DNA of 49,778 bases from Lachnospiraceae bacterium (GTDB lineage Bacteria > Bacillota > Clostridia > Lachnospirales > Lachnospiraceae), in assembly GCA_003447295.1 (NCBI GenBank), contig DLZQ01000009.1, positions 14,067-63,844 on the forward strand. The letters are read 5' to 3'. The notes under the pieces are model-generated. The model was not told the DNA's origin. It saw only the letters and a program-made list of their open reading frames with translations, and searched no databases. Shown here one piece after another: positions 24,654 to 33,221 of this stretch. A program made the translations under genes and the position numbers. How positions within the stretch are numbered: the stretch's first letter is position 1; each line of letters opens with the position of its first letter.

Positions 24654-25451
24654 GTGGATATAGCATCTTTAGCCGGTATATTGCTGGCATTATTCATGTT
24701 GGTATTTGGTATCATAAGTTCCGCAGGTGTGGGAGGATTCGGTGAATATCTGGATCCGGCTTCTGCGATCATCACCTTTGGCGGAGCTTTTTCCTGTACT
24801 CTCATGTCCATGGGTCTGCAGAATTACATAGCTGGTTTGAAATCTTTCACACTGATCTTCAAAGCGCCCACACTGAATACTTCGGATATGATCGGTAAGA
24901 TCATAGAGCTTTCCAATGTGGCACGTAAGGAAGGTCTGCTTTCGTTGGAAGAAGCAGCAGCCGACCTGGATGACCCTTTTCTGAAGAAAGGAATTCTTTT
25001 GATCGTCGATGGAACCGATCCTGAATTGGTACGTGCGATTATGGAGACGGAGCTGGTCAGCGTGGAGGGTAGACATAAAGATACGATTGGCTTCTGGGAT
25101 ACACTGGCAGCCATGGGTCCTGCCTGGGGTATGATCGGTACCCTGATCGGTCTGGTAGATATGCTGTATCATATGGATGATCCGTCCACACTGGGACCTG
25201 CTATGGCAGTCGCATTGATCACGACTTTGTACGGATCTTTGCTTGCTAACTGGATCTGTATACCGGTGTCCAATAAACTAAAAGCGGATAATGCGATAGA
25301 AATGCAGCAGAAAGAAGTTATGATCGAGGGTCTTTTGTCCATACAGGCAGGAGAAAATCCCCGCGTCATTGAAGAAAAATTAAAATCATTCCTTCCTCCG
25401 AAGGACAGAACAAGTGAAGATGATGAAGCGGAAGCAGGGGGTGAAGCTTAA
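24654..25451 (+). CDS. motA: Flagellar motor stator protein MotA
   Basis: MotA and MotB form the ion channel that drives rotation. The 265-residue protein starts at GTG 24654, with AGGTGA ending 5 bases before it, and reads MDIASLAGILLALFMLVFG. Four membrane helices are visible (about 1-25, 35-55, 145-170, 180-200). The conserved Pro/Gly segment GPAWGMIGTLIGLVDML lies in the third helix. The cytoplasmic loop between helices 2 and 3 is charged and contacts FliG. The stop overlaps the motB ATG by one base (TAATG). The coupling ion cannot be decided by eye. Confidence 0.97.
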   Translation: MDIASLAGILLALFMLVFGIISSAGVGGFGEYLDPASAIITFGGAFSCTLMSMGLQNYIAGLKSFTLIFKAPTLNTSDMIGKIIELSNVARKEGLLSLEEAAADLDDPFLKKGILLIVDGTDPELVRAIMETELVSVEGRHKDTIGFWDTLAAMGPAWGMIGTLIGLVDMLYHMDDPSTLGPAMAVALITTLYGSLLANWICIPVSNKLKADNAIEMQQKEVMIEGLLSIQAGENPRVIEEKLKSFLPPKDRTSEDDEAEAGGEA

Positions 25452-26281
25452 TGGCAAAGCGTAAGCCAGAAGATCCACCGGCAGGATTACCGGCATGGAT
25501 GGCGACGTTCAGTGACCTGATGAATTTGCTGCTGTGCTTCTTTGTCATGCTGTTTTCCATGTCATCTATTGATGCCAATAAATGGAATGCAATGGCTGCG
25601 GCAATGTCTAGCAGTGCTTTTAGTATTTTTAATGCCGGCTCTACGGCCATCGGTGAGGGAATACTGATCAGCAACGGCGTCAGCCAATTGAACGATCTCG
25701 ATGAATATATCAGTAATGCCGGAAGAAATGCAGACAGCGAGACGGATTCCGACAATTACGAAAAATATGAAAGTGCAGCCGCTCTGGAAGAGGCTCTGAA
25801 TGAGAAGAACCTGCAAAGTAATGAAGAACTTTCCGAGACAGTGCAGGAAGCAATAGATGAAAATAGTCTGGCAGATCAGGTCAATGTATCTTTTACGGCA
25901 CAGTATGTACAACTGTCCATGAAAGGCGCGCTGCTATTTGATTCGGGCAGTGCAGTACTGAAGGATCAGTCCAAACCGGTACTGGATAAAGTGGGCGTGA
26001 TCTTAGAGCGTTACGGCAGCGATGCAGTGATCGAGATCGAGGGGCATACGGATAATGTTCCCATCCACAACTCCAAATTTGCAGATAATGAGGAACTGAG
26101 CAGCGCCAGAGCATTGTCAGTGTTCTACTATCTGGTAGAGAATACTTCTCTGGATCCTTCTAACTTAAGACATGCAGGAATGGGGGATCGCACTCCGGTA
26201 GCCGATAACTCTACCGATGAGGGGCGCAGCAAAAACAGACGTGTAGAGATCAGAATATATAATCCTTCCGCAGTAAATTAA
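25451..26281 (+). CDS. motB: Flagellar motor stator protein MotB
   Basis: MotB anchors the stator to peptidoglycan and carries the essential membrane aspartate. In this 276-residue protein the N-terminal segment PAWMATFSDLMNLLLCFFVM holds that Asp (in FSDLMN) at the start of the single membrane helix. A linker and plug region follows (about 50-150). The C-terminal OmpA/peptidoglycan-binding domain begins near 155 and includes DSGSAVLKDQSKPVLDKVG, EGHTDNVPI and GRSKNRRVEIRI. It is translationally coupled to motA. Confidence 0.97.
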   Translation: MAKRKPEDPPAGLPAWMATFSDLMNLLLCFFVMLFSMSSIDANKWNAMAAAMSSSAFSIFNAGSTAIGEGILISNGVSQLNDLDEYISNAGRNADSETDSDNYEKYESAAALEEALNEKNLQSNEELSETVQEAIDENSLADQVNVSFTAQYVQLSMKGALLFDSGSAVLKDQSKPVLDKVGVILERYGSDAVIEIEGHTDNVPIHNSKFADNEELSSARALSVFYYLVENTSLDPSNLRHAGMGDRTPVADNSTDEGRSKNRRVEIRIYNPSAVN

Positions 26282-26309
26282 TACGGAGAGGGAAAGGAAG
26301 TATAAAAAA

Positions 26310-26828
26310 ATGAAGAAAAACCTGATGACGGTGCTGATCCTGGCATTATTGATCGTGAATATCGTATTGACCAGCGTCATGCTGATAAGCATTGTAGGCA
26401 CCAATAAAAAAACCGCGCAGCTGGTGGATAATATCACCACAGCCATGAATCTGGAATTGACGGTACCCGGAGCAGAGAGCGCAGCAAATGTGTCTCTTAC
26501 CGATACGGAAGTATATAACATTTCCGATACAATGACGATTCCGTTAAAGTGTGATCCAGGTGCCAAGCAGGATTACATCATGTTCGATGTATCTTTGTCC
26601 ATCAATAAGAAGAGCAAAGATTATAAGACCTATGGAAGCAGCGATACCTTGTCCGGTTATGAAAATCTGATCAAGGATGCCATTACGGCTACTGTCTCCG
26701 CACATACAGAAGAAGAGTGCAGTGAGGACATGGAAGGGTTGAAAGAAGAAATCTTGAAATCCATCCAGAATCTGTTCCAATCCGACTTCATCTATAAGGT
26801 CGCAATCAGCGGAGTGAAATTTGGCTGA
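26310..26828 (+). CDS. fliL: Flagellar basal body-associated protein FliL
   Basis: FliL is a single-pass membrane protein that rings the stator and stabilises it under load. The 172-residue product has an N-terminal membrane helix (MTVLILALLIVNIVLTSVML, about 5-24), then an extracytoplasmic domain with two beta stretches (TIPLKCDPGAKQDYIMFDVS) and helices. The end, FQSDFIYKVAISGVKFG, resembles FliL C-termini. Position between motB and fliM supports the call; sequence conservation in the family is low. Confidence 0.85.
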   Translation: MKKNLMTVLILALLIVNIVLTSVMLISIVGTNKKTAQLVDNITTAMNLELTVPGAESAANVSLTDTEVYNISDTMTIPLKCDPGAKQDYIMFDVSLSINKKSKDYKTYGSSDTLSGYENLIKDAITATVSAHTEEECSEDMEGLKEEILKSIQNLFQSDFIYKVAISGVKFG

Positions 26829-26866
26829 TGAGACACAAAAAATAAGATGATAGGAGGTGAGGACCT

Positions 26867-27847
26867 GTGAGCGATATACTTTCGCAAAACGAAATTGACG
26901 CCCTTCTGAAGCAGTTATCGGAAGGGGATCTGGACATGGACCAGATCCAGGGCGAGGATGAAAAGCAGGTCAAGAATTACGACTTCAGCCGTCCTACCAA
27001 GTTTTCCAAAGAGCATTTAAGGACGTTAGAGATCATATTTGAACATTACAGCCGTCTGATCTCCACGAACCTTCCGGTATATCTCCGCAAAAATGTGCAG
27101 GTAACGGTGGCAAGTTCGGAAACAGTTACATTCAGTGAATTCTCCAATGCACTGTCAAATCCGTCAGTACTTGGTATTGTTAATTTCGCGCCGCTTAACG
27201 GCAATATTATTATAGAGATCGCAACAAACCTGTGCTATGCCATGCTGGACCGTATGTTGGGAGGCAGTGGACAGCCTTTGGAAAAAAGCAGAGATTTCTC
27301 GGACATAGAGCTGACGATTTTACAGAAGCTTCTGGTTATGTTTACTCAGCTCCTGCGGGAACCCTGGAAAAATGTTCTTGAGATCTCACCGGTCTTAAGC
27401 CGGTTGGAGACGAATCCCCAGTTCGCACAGGTGATCGCACCCAGCGACATGATCGCCATCGTGACTTTGAATATGAAGATCGGGGATGTCGAAGGAATGA
27501 TAAATATCTGTCTTCCTTTCTTTACGCTGGAAGATGTGATGGATAAACTGAACACCAAATACTGGTTCTCCACAATGCAGGAGAATCATGATGAACACTA
27601 CGAGGATTACATTGAGTCCATGATCCGCAGAGTGGATGTTCCCATTAAGGCCGTGCTGGGTAAGAGCACGATCTCGGTGAATGATTTCCTAAATCTGCAG
27701 GTGGGCGACTGTATCAGACTGGATTCCAGAGTCGATGCCGACATGGATGTGTATGTGGGTAATATCAGGAAGTTCACGGCATTGCCCGGCACGGAGAGAG
27801 ACTCGTATGCTGTTCAGATCACATCGGTGATCAGAGAGGAGGAGTAA
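26867..27847 (+). CDS. fliM: Flagellar motor switch protein FliM
   Basis: FliM is the C-ring protein that binds phosphorylated CheY and sets rotation direction. The 326-residue protein starts at GTG 26867, with GGAGGTGA ending 6 bases upstream. The N-terminal peptide LSQNEIDALLKQL is the CheY-P binding motif. A CheC-like middle domain follows (about 40-235, with PTKFSKEHLRTLEIIFEHYS). The C-terminal SpoA/FliN-like domain runs from about 245 to 326. The stop is 2 bases before fliY. Confidence 0.97.
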   Translation: MSDILSQNEIDALLKQLSEGDLDMDQIQGEDEKQVKNYDFSRPTKFSKEHLRTLEIIFEHYSRLISTNLPVYLRKNVQVTVASSETVTFSEFSNALSNPSVLGIVNFAPLNGNIIIEIATNLCYAMLDRMLGGSGQPLEKSRDFSDIELTILQKLLVMFTQLLREPWKNVLEISPVLSRLETNPQFAQVIAPSDMIAIVTLNMKIGDVEGMINICLPFFTLEDVMDKLNTKYWFSTMQENHDEHYEDYIESMIRRVDVPIKAVLGKSTISVNDFLNLQVGDCIRLDSRVDADMDVYVGNIRKFTALPGTERDSYAVQITSVIREEE

Positions 27848-27849
27848 CG

Positions 27850-29349
27850 ATGGATGGGATGTTATCTCAGGATGAGATAAATGCCCTGCTGCAAGGCATG
27901 GATCTGTCGGACACTGCGGATGGCAGTGACACGGCGGCGCCTGCACCGGAGAGCAGCACGGCTGACAATAATGACAACGGATATGTGACAGACACGAAAC
28001 CGACAATCGGAGACGGAGAGGTACTGACTGATGTGGAGAAGGATGCCATCGGTGAAGTCGCCAATATCAGTATGGGTTCTTCCGCCACTACATTATATTC
28101 GTTGGTTAACCGCAAAGTAAATATTACCACACCGGTGGTTACACTGGCTACATGGAATACCTTGCTGGATAGTTACGAAAAGCCCTGTGTATTTATTCAG
28201 ATCAAATATACCCAGGGACTGGATGGCACCAATATTCTGGTGCTGAAGGAACATGATGTAAAGGTGATCACTGATCTGATGATGGGCGGTGACGGCACCA
28301 ATACAGACGGAGAACTGGGAGAACTGCATCTGAGTGCGATCTCTGAAGCCATGAATCAGATGATGGGATCTGCGGCAACTTCACTTTCCACACTGCTGCA
28401 GACAGTCATTGATATCAGCCCGCCTGAGTCGTCTCTTTTCGATCTGACGGAAGTAAAGGACGGCAAAGAAATCTCTCCGTTCCTTGGTGGCACTTTTGTA
28501 AAAATCGCGTTCCGGATGCAGATCGATGATCTGGTGGACAGTACTATTATGCAGCTGTACCCGATTGACTTTGCAAAAAAGTTAGTAGAGACATTTATCA
28601 ATACCCAGATGAGCAGCCTGGATGGAACAGCGGAAGAGCAGCCCACACAGGTGAAGGACAGTGCATCCGAACAAAATATGCAGGGTAGTGCTGCTATGGC
28701 AGGCACAACAGATCATATGACTCAGCCTGGTATGGACAGCATGGGACAGCAGGGTTCCATGAATATGAACGGTATGAACCAGATGGGCATGAATCCTACG
28801 GGTAACATGGGAATGAACCAGATGGGCAGCACCCCTATGGGTATGAACGGTATGAACCAAATGGGCGGCATGAACATGAGTCAGATGGGAATGAACCAGA
28901 TGGGCATGAACCAAATGGGCAACATGAATGGCATGAATCCTATGGGCAACACCCCTATGGGTATGAATGGCATGAACCAGATGGGTAACATGAATGGCAT
29001 GGGCATGATGAATCAGATGGGCATGATGGGAATGCCTGGACAGAATGTACAGAATGTGAATGTACAGCCCGCGCAGTTCCAGAGCTTTTCCAATGATAAT
29101 ACGGGAATGACGGGGCAGGAGAACATTGGCCTGATCAAAGATGTACCTTTGGAGGTAACCGTAGAGCTCGGAAGGACGACAAAGTCCATATCTGATATTC
29201 TGGACTTCTCGCCGGGAACGATCATAGAGCTCGACCGTATCGCCGGAGAACCGATCGATGTATTGGTGAATGGCAAGTTCGTAGCCAAGGGCGAAGTGGT
29301 TGTGATCGAAGAGAGCTTTGGCGTAAGAATTACGGAGATCATAAAATAA
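27850..29349 (+). CDS. fliY: Flagellar motor switch phosphatase FliY
   Basis: FliY combines a C-ring (FliN) subunit with a CheY-P phosphatase. The 499-residue protein begins with LSQDEINALLQGMD, a CheY-binding peptide. A CheC-like domain carries two complete active-site signatures [DS]xxxExxN-x22-P: DAIGEVAN (about 67-74) and SAISEAMN (about 162-169), each followed 22 residues later by proline. A C-terminal SpoA domain (about 425-499) follows. Between them lies a roughly 105-residue Met/Gly/Asn/Gln-rich linker (about 293-397) built of NQMGMN-type repeats. Both phosphatase sites look intact. The linker is far longer and more Met-rich than in B. subtilis FliY. Confidence 0.96.
   Translation: MDGMLSQDEINALLQGMDLSDTADGSDTAAPAPESSTADNNDNGYVTDTKPTIGDGEVLTDVEKDAIGEVANISMGSSATTLYSLVNRKVNITTPVVTLATWNTLLDSYEKPCVFIQIKYTQGLDGTNILVLKEHDVKVITDLMMGGDGTNTDGELGELHLSAISEAMNQMMGSAATSLSTLLQTVIDISPPESSLFDLTEVKDGKEISPFLGGTFVKIAFRMQIDDLVDSTIMQLYPIDFAKKLVETFINTQMSSLDGTAEEQPTQVKDSASEQNMQGSAAMAGTTDHMTQPGMDSMGQQGSMNMNGMNQMGMNPTGNMGMNQMGSTPMGMNGMNQMGGMNMSQMGMNQMGMNQMGNMNGMNPMGNTPMGMNGMNQMGNMNGMGMMNQMGMMGMPGQNVQNVNVQPAQFQSFSNDNTGMTGQENIGLIKDVPLEVTVELGRTTKSISDILDFSPGTIIELDRIAGEPIDVLVNGKFVAKGEVVVIEESFGVRITEIIK
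28728..29037 (+). repeat. Met-rich degenerate repeat inside fliY
   Basis: The DNA carries tandem, imperfect repeats of about 15-30 bases around ATGAACCAGATGGGC and ATGGGTATGAATGGC, coding for NQMGMN, GMNGMNQMG and GNTPMGMNG. Two larger blocks (near 28820-28860 and 28945-28985) are close copies of each other. The frame is kept throughout, so length changes by slippage would change only linker length. Confidence 0.8.
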
Positions 29350-29384
29350 GCAGAGAATAGACCAAATAAACGGAGGAAAAATTA

Positions 29385-29747
29385 ATGGCTAAGAATATTT
29401 TAATCTGTGATGATGCAGCATTCATGAGGATGATGATCAAGGACATCCTGACCAAAAACGGATATAATGTTGCCGGAGAAGCAGAGAACGGACTGAAGGC
29501 TGTGGAGAAGTTCAAGGAAGTAAATCCCGACCTGGTACTTATGGATATTACCATGCCGGAGATGGACGGCATCCAGGCACTGAAAGAGATCAAGAAGATC
29601 GACGGAGGTGCTAAGGTGATCATGTGTTCTGCAATGGGTCAGCAGGCGATGGTTATCGAGTCCATACAGGCAGGTGCCAAAGACTTCATCGTAAAACCTT
29701 TCCAGGCAGAACGTGTTATCGAAGCAGTGAAAAAGGTAGTGGGTTAA
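29385..29747 (+). CDS. cheY: Chemotaxis response regulator CheY
   Basis: CheY carries the phosphoryl signal from CheA to FliM. The 120 residues form a bare receiver domain: acidic pair D9-D10, phospho-acceptor D54 in LMDITMPEMDG, switch serine S82 (in CSAMG), and K104 in VKPF. AGGAGG precedes the ATG. It sits between fliY (its phosphatase) and the export gate genes, as in B. subtilis. Confidence 0.98.
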   Translation: MAKNILICDDAAFMRMMIKDILTKNGYNVAGEAENGLKAVEKFKEVNPDLVLMDITMPEMDGIQALKEIKKIDGGAKVIMCSAMGQQAMVIESIQAGAKDFIVKPFQAERVIEAVKKVVG

Positions 29748-30112
29748 TGATCATACTCACCGGAAAAGCAGACAGTTATGCCCAGTTTATTACGGTACTG
29801 CTGATCTTCGTGGCAGTACTGGCGGTAACCGCATGGGTGACAAAATGGATCGCAGGATACCAGAAAAAACAGGGAGTGGAAAGCAATATTGAAGTAAGAG
29901 AGACCGCCCGGATCGCCAACAATAAATACATTCAGTTGATCCGGGTGGGAGAGACTTATTTTGCTGTTGCGGTCTGCAAGGATGCTGTGACGACTCTGGG
30001 AGAGATTCCCGCAGAACAACTAAAGGATATGTCAACATTTGAAAATACTTCCGGCTTCCGGGAGATATTGGAACGTGCGGCGAAGAAAGAGAATGAAGAG
30101 AAAGATCATTGA
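29747..30112 (+). CDS. fliO: Flagellar biosynthetic protein FliO/FliZ
   Basis: FliO helps assemble or stabilise the FliP ring of the export gate. The ATG at 29747 overlaps the cheY stop by one base (TAATG) and gives 121 residues; the upstream in-frame ATG at 29624 lies inside cheY and yields nonsense-like residues. The protein has one membrane helix (TVLLIFVAVLAVTAWVTKWI, about 14-33). A small cytoplasmic domain follows with ETARIANNKYIQLIRVGETY, the usual FliO core. It ends in a charged tail that overlaps fliP by 20 bases. Confidence 0.88.
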   Translation: MIILTGKADSYAQFITVLLIFVAVLAVTAWVTKWIAGYQKKQGVESNIEVRETARIANNKYIQLIRVGETYFAVAVCKDAVTTLGEIPAEQLKDMSTFENTSGFREILERAAKKENEEKDH

Positions 30113-30974
30113 TTTTGATTCCGACAGAAAATTAAAGATGACTATTTATATGGTATGCCTGCTGGTCACGGTGGGCATATTGTGTATTTGCACCCCGGTG
30201 AAGGTACATGCGACAGAACGTCATCTGACGGGGGATACCGAGGTATCTACCGTGATCAATCCGGCAGGAACGGCTACCACACCGGAAGAGGTGGGAAGTC
30301 TGAACACTGCGAACACGGTCAGCATTACTTACAATAACGGTAACGGACAGATCAACGGAGCACTGCGAATTCTTATCACCCTGACATTGATCGCACTGGC
30401 TCCTACGATCATCATCATGATGACCTCTTTTACGAGGATCATTATTGTATTGCATTTTACCAGATCTGCCCTGAACACGCAGACGGCACCACCGAACCAG
30501 ATTCTGATCGGGCTGGCGCTGATCCTGACTTTTTTCATTATGGAACCTACCATTACCAGAATCAATGAAGAAGCGATACAGCCTTTTGAGGAAGGTACAA
30601 TAGATCAGAGTGAAGCTTTGGAAAAAGGTATGGCACCTTTGCGGGAATTTATGTATCCCCAGACACAGGTGAAAGATGTAGAGCTGTTCATGGATATTGC
30701 AGGACTGGAGTGGGATGGAACACTGGATGACATTCCCAATTCCGTGTTGGTTCCCAGCTTTATGATCAGTGAGCTTCGGACTGCGTTCTGGATCGGATTT
30801 ACGATCTATATTCCTTTTATCGTGATCGATATGGTAGTTGCATCCACGTTGATGAGCATGGGTATGATGATGCTGCCGCCTACGACGATCTCCATGCCCT
30901 TCAAGATACTGTTATTTGTTCTCGCTGACGGCTGGGCACTGATCATAGGACAGCTGGTGCAGACATTCTATTAA
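30093..30974 (+). CDS. fliP: Flagellar type III export gate protein FliP
   Basis: FliP is the main pore subunit of the export gate (FliP5-FliQ4-FliR1). I start at ATG 30093 (MKRKIIDFDSDRKLK), giving 293 residues; purine-rich AAGAAAGAG precedes it, and it overlaps fliO by 20 bases. The longer ORF start at 30039 adds residues unlike a FliP N-terminus. A cleavable-type signal follows (MTIYMVCLLVTVGILCI, about 16-32). The family core comes next with TLIALAPTIIIMMTSFTRII, NQILIGLALILTFFIMEP and SMGMMMLPPTTISMPFKILL. Four membrane helices are visible. Confidence 0.95.
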   Translation: MKRKIIDFDSDRKLKMTIYMVCLLVTVGILCICTPVKVHATERHLTGDTEVSTVINPAGTATTPEEVGSLNTANTVSITYNNGNGQINGALRILITLTLIALAPTIIIMMTSFTRIIIVLHFTRSALNTQTAPPNQILIGLALILTFFIMEPTITRINEEAIQPFEEGTIDQSEALEKGMAPLREFMYPQTQVKDVELFMDIAGLEWDGTLDDIPNSVLVPSFMISELRTAFWIGFTIYIPFIVIDMVVASTLMSMGMMMLPPTTISMPFKILLFVLADGWALIIGQLVQTFY

Positions 30975-30994
30975 CCGGGAGATGAGGTTTTGTT

Positions 30995-31267
30995 ATGACG
31001 ATTGATGCAGTATCGGAAATGACAAATAATGCGTTATATGTGATCATCAAGGTATCCCTTCCTGTGCTTTTAGTGTCATTGATCGTTGGCCTGGTCATCA
31101 GTATTTTCCAGACAGTGACATCCATTCAGGAACAGACACTGACATTTGTACCCAAGATCATTGCAATATTTCTGACACTTGTCCTGTTGGGAAGCTGGAT
31201 GATGAATACCATGGTGGAATACACCGTGCAGCTCTGGTCAAGCTTCAGCCAGTATGTACACAGGTGA
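30995..31267 (+). CDS. fliQ: Flagellar export gate protein FliQ
   Basis: FliQ packs around the FliP-FliR pore. The 90-residue protein has the two expected membrane helices (about 15-38 and 50-72), with LLVSLIVGLVISIFQTVTSI followed by QEQTLTFVPKIIAIFLTLVL, the standard family pattern. It lies between fliP (20-base gap) and fliR (12-base gap). Confidence 0.97.
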   Translation: MTIDAVSEMTNNALYVIIKVSLPVLLVSLIVGLVISIFQTVTSIQEQTLTFVPKIIAIFLTLVLLGSWMMNTMVEYTVQLWSSFSQYVHR

Positions 31268-31279
31268 TGGGATGACTAC

Positions 31280-32062
31280 ATGATAGATTTTTCGTTTTCC
31301 ATATACGATCTTGAATATTTTCTACTGATTTTTGTCCGGGTATCCTGCTTTGTGTATATCGCTCCCTATTTCGGAATGAATGATACACCTGCCAGGATAC
31401 GGATCGGTATCAGCGCATTTACGGCAATTCTGCTCTATGAGACACTGACACCGGTGGATGCAGTGGTGTTTGACACGGTAATGGAATATGCCGTGATTGT
31501 TATGAAAGAGGCAATCGCCGGTCTGTTGATCGGCTTTGGCGCAAATATCTGTATGGCAATCGTTAATTTTGCCGGTTCGATCGCGGATATGGAGACAGGA
31601 CTTTCCATGGCGACACTGATGGATCCGGCGACCAGAGAGAGCACCAGTATTACCGGTGTACTGTATCAGTATTCATTTATGCTGATGCTGATCGCTTCCG
31701 GAATGTACCGTTACCTGTTCGGGGCACTGGCAGACAGCTTTGTGCTGATCCCGGTGAACGGCGTGGTGTTCCACGCAGACAGCCTGTTACAGTCCATGAT
31801 CGAATTTATGAATGACTATATCATGATCGGCTTTCGCATTGTATTGCCGATTTTTTGTGCAACATTATTACTGAATGCAATCTTAGGTGTACTGGCGAAA
31901 GTATCGCCGCAGATGAACATGTTCGCAGTCGGCATTCAGCTGAAAGTGCTGACGGGACTGTCAGCAATGTTTCTGACAGCGGGAATGCTGCCGGGAGCAG
32001 CGGATTTTGTCTATCAGGAGATGAAGAAGATGGTGGTGTCCTTTATCGGAGGTATGATGTGA
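31280..32062 (+). CDS. fliR: Flagellar export gate protein FliR
   Basis: FliR is the single-copy subunit that closes the FliP ring. The 260 residues contain about six hydrophobic helices and the family segments RVSCFVYIAPYFGMNDTPAR, IGFGANICMAIVNFAGSIAD and AKVSPQMNMFAVGIQLKVL. The last bases read ATGATGTGA: the stop TGA overlaps the GTG start of flhB by 4 bases, suggesting translational coupling. Some Clostridia carry a fused FliR-FlhB; here the two remain separate. Confidence 0.96.
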   Translation: MIDFSFSIYDLEYFLLIFVRVSCFVYIAPYFGMNDTPARIRIGISAFTAILLYETLTPVDAVVFDTVMEYAVIVMKEAIAGLLIGFGANICMAIVNFAGSIADMETGLSMATLMDPATRESTSITGVLYQYSFMLMLIASGMYRYLFGALADSFVLIPVNGVVFHADSLLQSMIEFMNDYIMIGFRIVLPIFCATLLLNAILGVLAKVSPQMNMFAVGIQLKVLTGLSAMFLTAGMLPGAADFVYQEMKKMVVSFIGGMM

Positions 32063-33171
32063 GCTTAGAATACAATCTGCAATTCTTTGCCGCAGAGGGA
32101 CAGGGCGGAGAGAAAACAGAACCTGCTACCGAGAAAAAGCTGACAGATGCCAGAAAAGAAGGTCAGGTAGCAAAAAGCCGTGAGATCGCCAACGGACTGG
32201 GACTCCTTGCTGTGTTTCTGGTATTGAAACTATGGGTGGGACACATGGGCTACCAGTTCATAAATGTGTTTTCCGCGATTTATGAAAAGATTCCGGAAGT
32301 CGTAACCTTCTGGCACGGAAATATGCCACAGACGGATGCAAATATTGCATTTCGCGATATGATGCTGGAATCGGTGATCATTATGGCACCGATATTACTG
32401 ATAGGTTTTGCGGTAGCCTTTTTAAGCGATGTGGTGCAGGTGGGATGGCATCCCACGGGCAAACCGATGCAGCCCAAATTCTCCAAACTGAGTCCGGTCT
32501 CCGGATTCAAGAGGATCTTTTCCGTCAATTCCGTGGTGGAGCTGATCAAATCTTTGCTGAGGATTGGACTGATCATATACATATGCTATAATTACCTGAA
32601 GGACAAATGGCCGATACTGTATACCTTATATGACATGGATCTGACCCAGGCGATCGCTCTGATCGGCGAGACAGTGACAGACCTAGGTATCCGGATCTCC
32701 TTGATCTACATGATCATTGCTGCGGCGGACTTCATCTATCAGAAGTACAAGTTCAGTAAGGACATGCGGATGACCAAACAGGAGATTAAAGAAGAATATA
32801 AACAGCAGGAAGGTGACCCGCAGGTCAAAGGACGTATCCGGCAGAAGATGCGGGAAGTCTCCCAGCGGAGAATGATGCAGAACCTTCCCCAGGCGGATGT
32901 GGTCATCACCAACCCCACCCATTATGCGGTTGCTATCAAATACGATCCCGAGGTGGCGGAGGCCCCTATTGTGATCGCCAAAGGTGCGGACAATCTGGCA
33001 GCTAAGATCAAAGAGATTGCCAGAGAGCATAAGATTGAAATAGTAGAGAATAAACCACTTGCGAGAATGCTGTATGCAAATGTGGATGTGGGACAGGCTG
33101 TGCCGCCGGAATTATATCAGGCGGTGGCGGAGGTTCTGGCATTTGTATATCATCTGCAGGGAAAAGTATAG
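32059..33171 (+). CDS. flhB: Flagellar export switch protein FlhB
   Basis: FlhB sets substrate specificity of the export gate and cuts itself when FliK signals hook completion. I start at GTG 32059, which overlaps the fliR stop and has GGAGG 6 bases upstream. It gives 370 residues beginning with SLEYNLQFFAAEGQGGEKTE, and the hallmark ATEKKLTDARKEGQVAKSRE follows. Upstream in-frame codons from 31855 are only fliR read in another frame. Four membrane helices span about 45-220. The autocleavage site NPTH is at 285-288 in the soluble domain, and the family's C-terminal half is complete. Confidence 0.96.
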   Translation: MSLEYNLQFFAAEGQGGEKTEPATEKKLTDARKEGQVAKSREIANGLGLLAVFLVLKLWVGHMGYQFINVFSAIYEKIPEVVTFWHGNMPQTDANIAFRDMMLESVIIMAPILLIGFAVAFLSDVVQVGWHPTGKPMQPKFSKLSPVSGFKRIFSVNSVVELIKSLLRIGLIIYICYNYLKDKWPILYTLYDMDLTQAIALIGETVTDLGIRISLIYMIIAAADFIYQKYKFSKDMRMTKQEIKEEYKQQEGDPQVKGRIRQKMREVSQRRMMQNLPQADVVITNPTHYAVAIKYDPEVAEAPIVIAKGADNLAAKIKEIAREHKIEIVENKPLARMLYANVDVGQAVPPELYQAVAEVLAFVYHLQGKV

Positions 33172-33221
33172 AAAAATATTAAGATTAGAAAACACACAGA
33201 CAGAAAGGAGGTAAGGCACAG

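Noticed and set aside
26201..26208. Perfect GCCGATAA (-10 of sigma-28) inside motB
   Set aside because: No TAAA-like -35 lies 14-16 bases upstream (GGGG instead) and it is inside a coding region.
28728..29037. CRISPR-like or non-coding tandem repeat
   Set aside because: Units are short, degenerate and in frame within fliY, with no spacers; this is protein low complexity.
29624..29746. Upstream extension of fliO inside cheY
   Set aside because: The extra 41 residues are cheY out of frame; ATG 29747 coupled to the cheY stop gives the normal FliO.
31855..32058. Upstream extension of flhB by 68 codons
   Set aside because: These codons are fliR read in another frame; a GTG with a good ribosome binding site gives the standard FlhB N-terminus at 32059.
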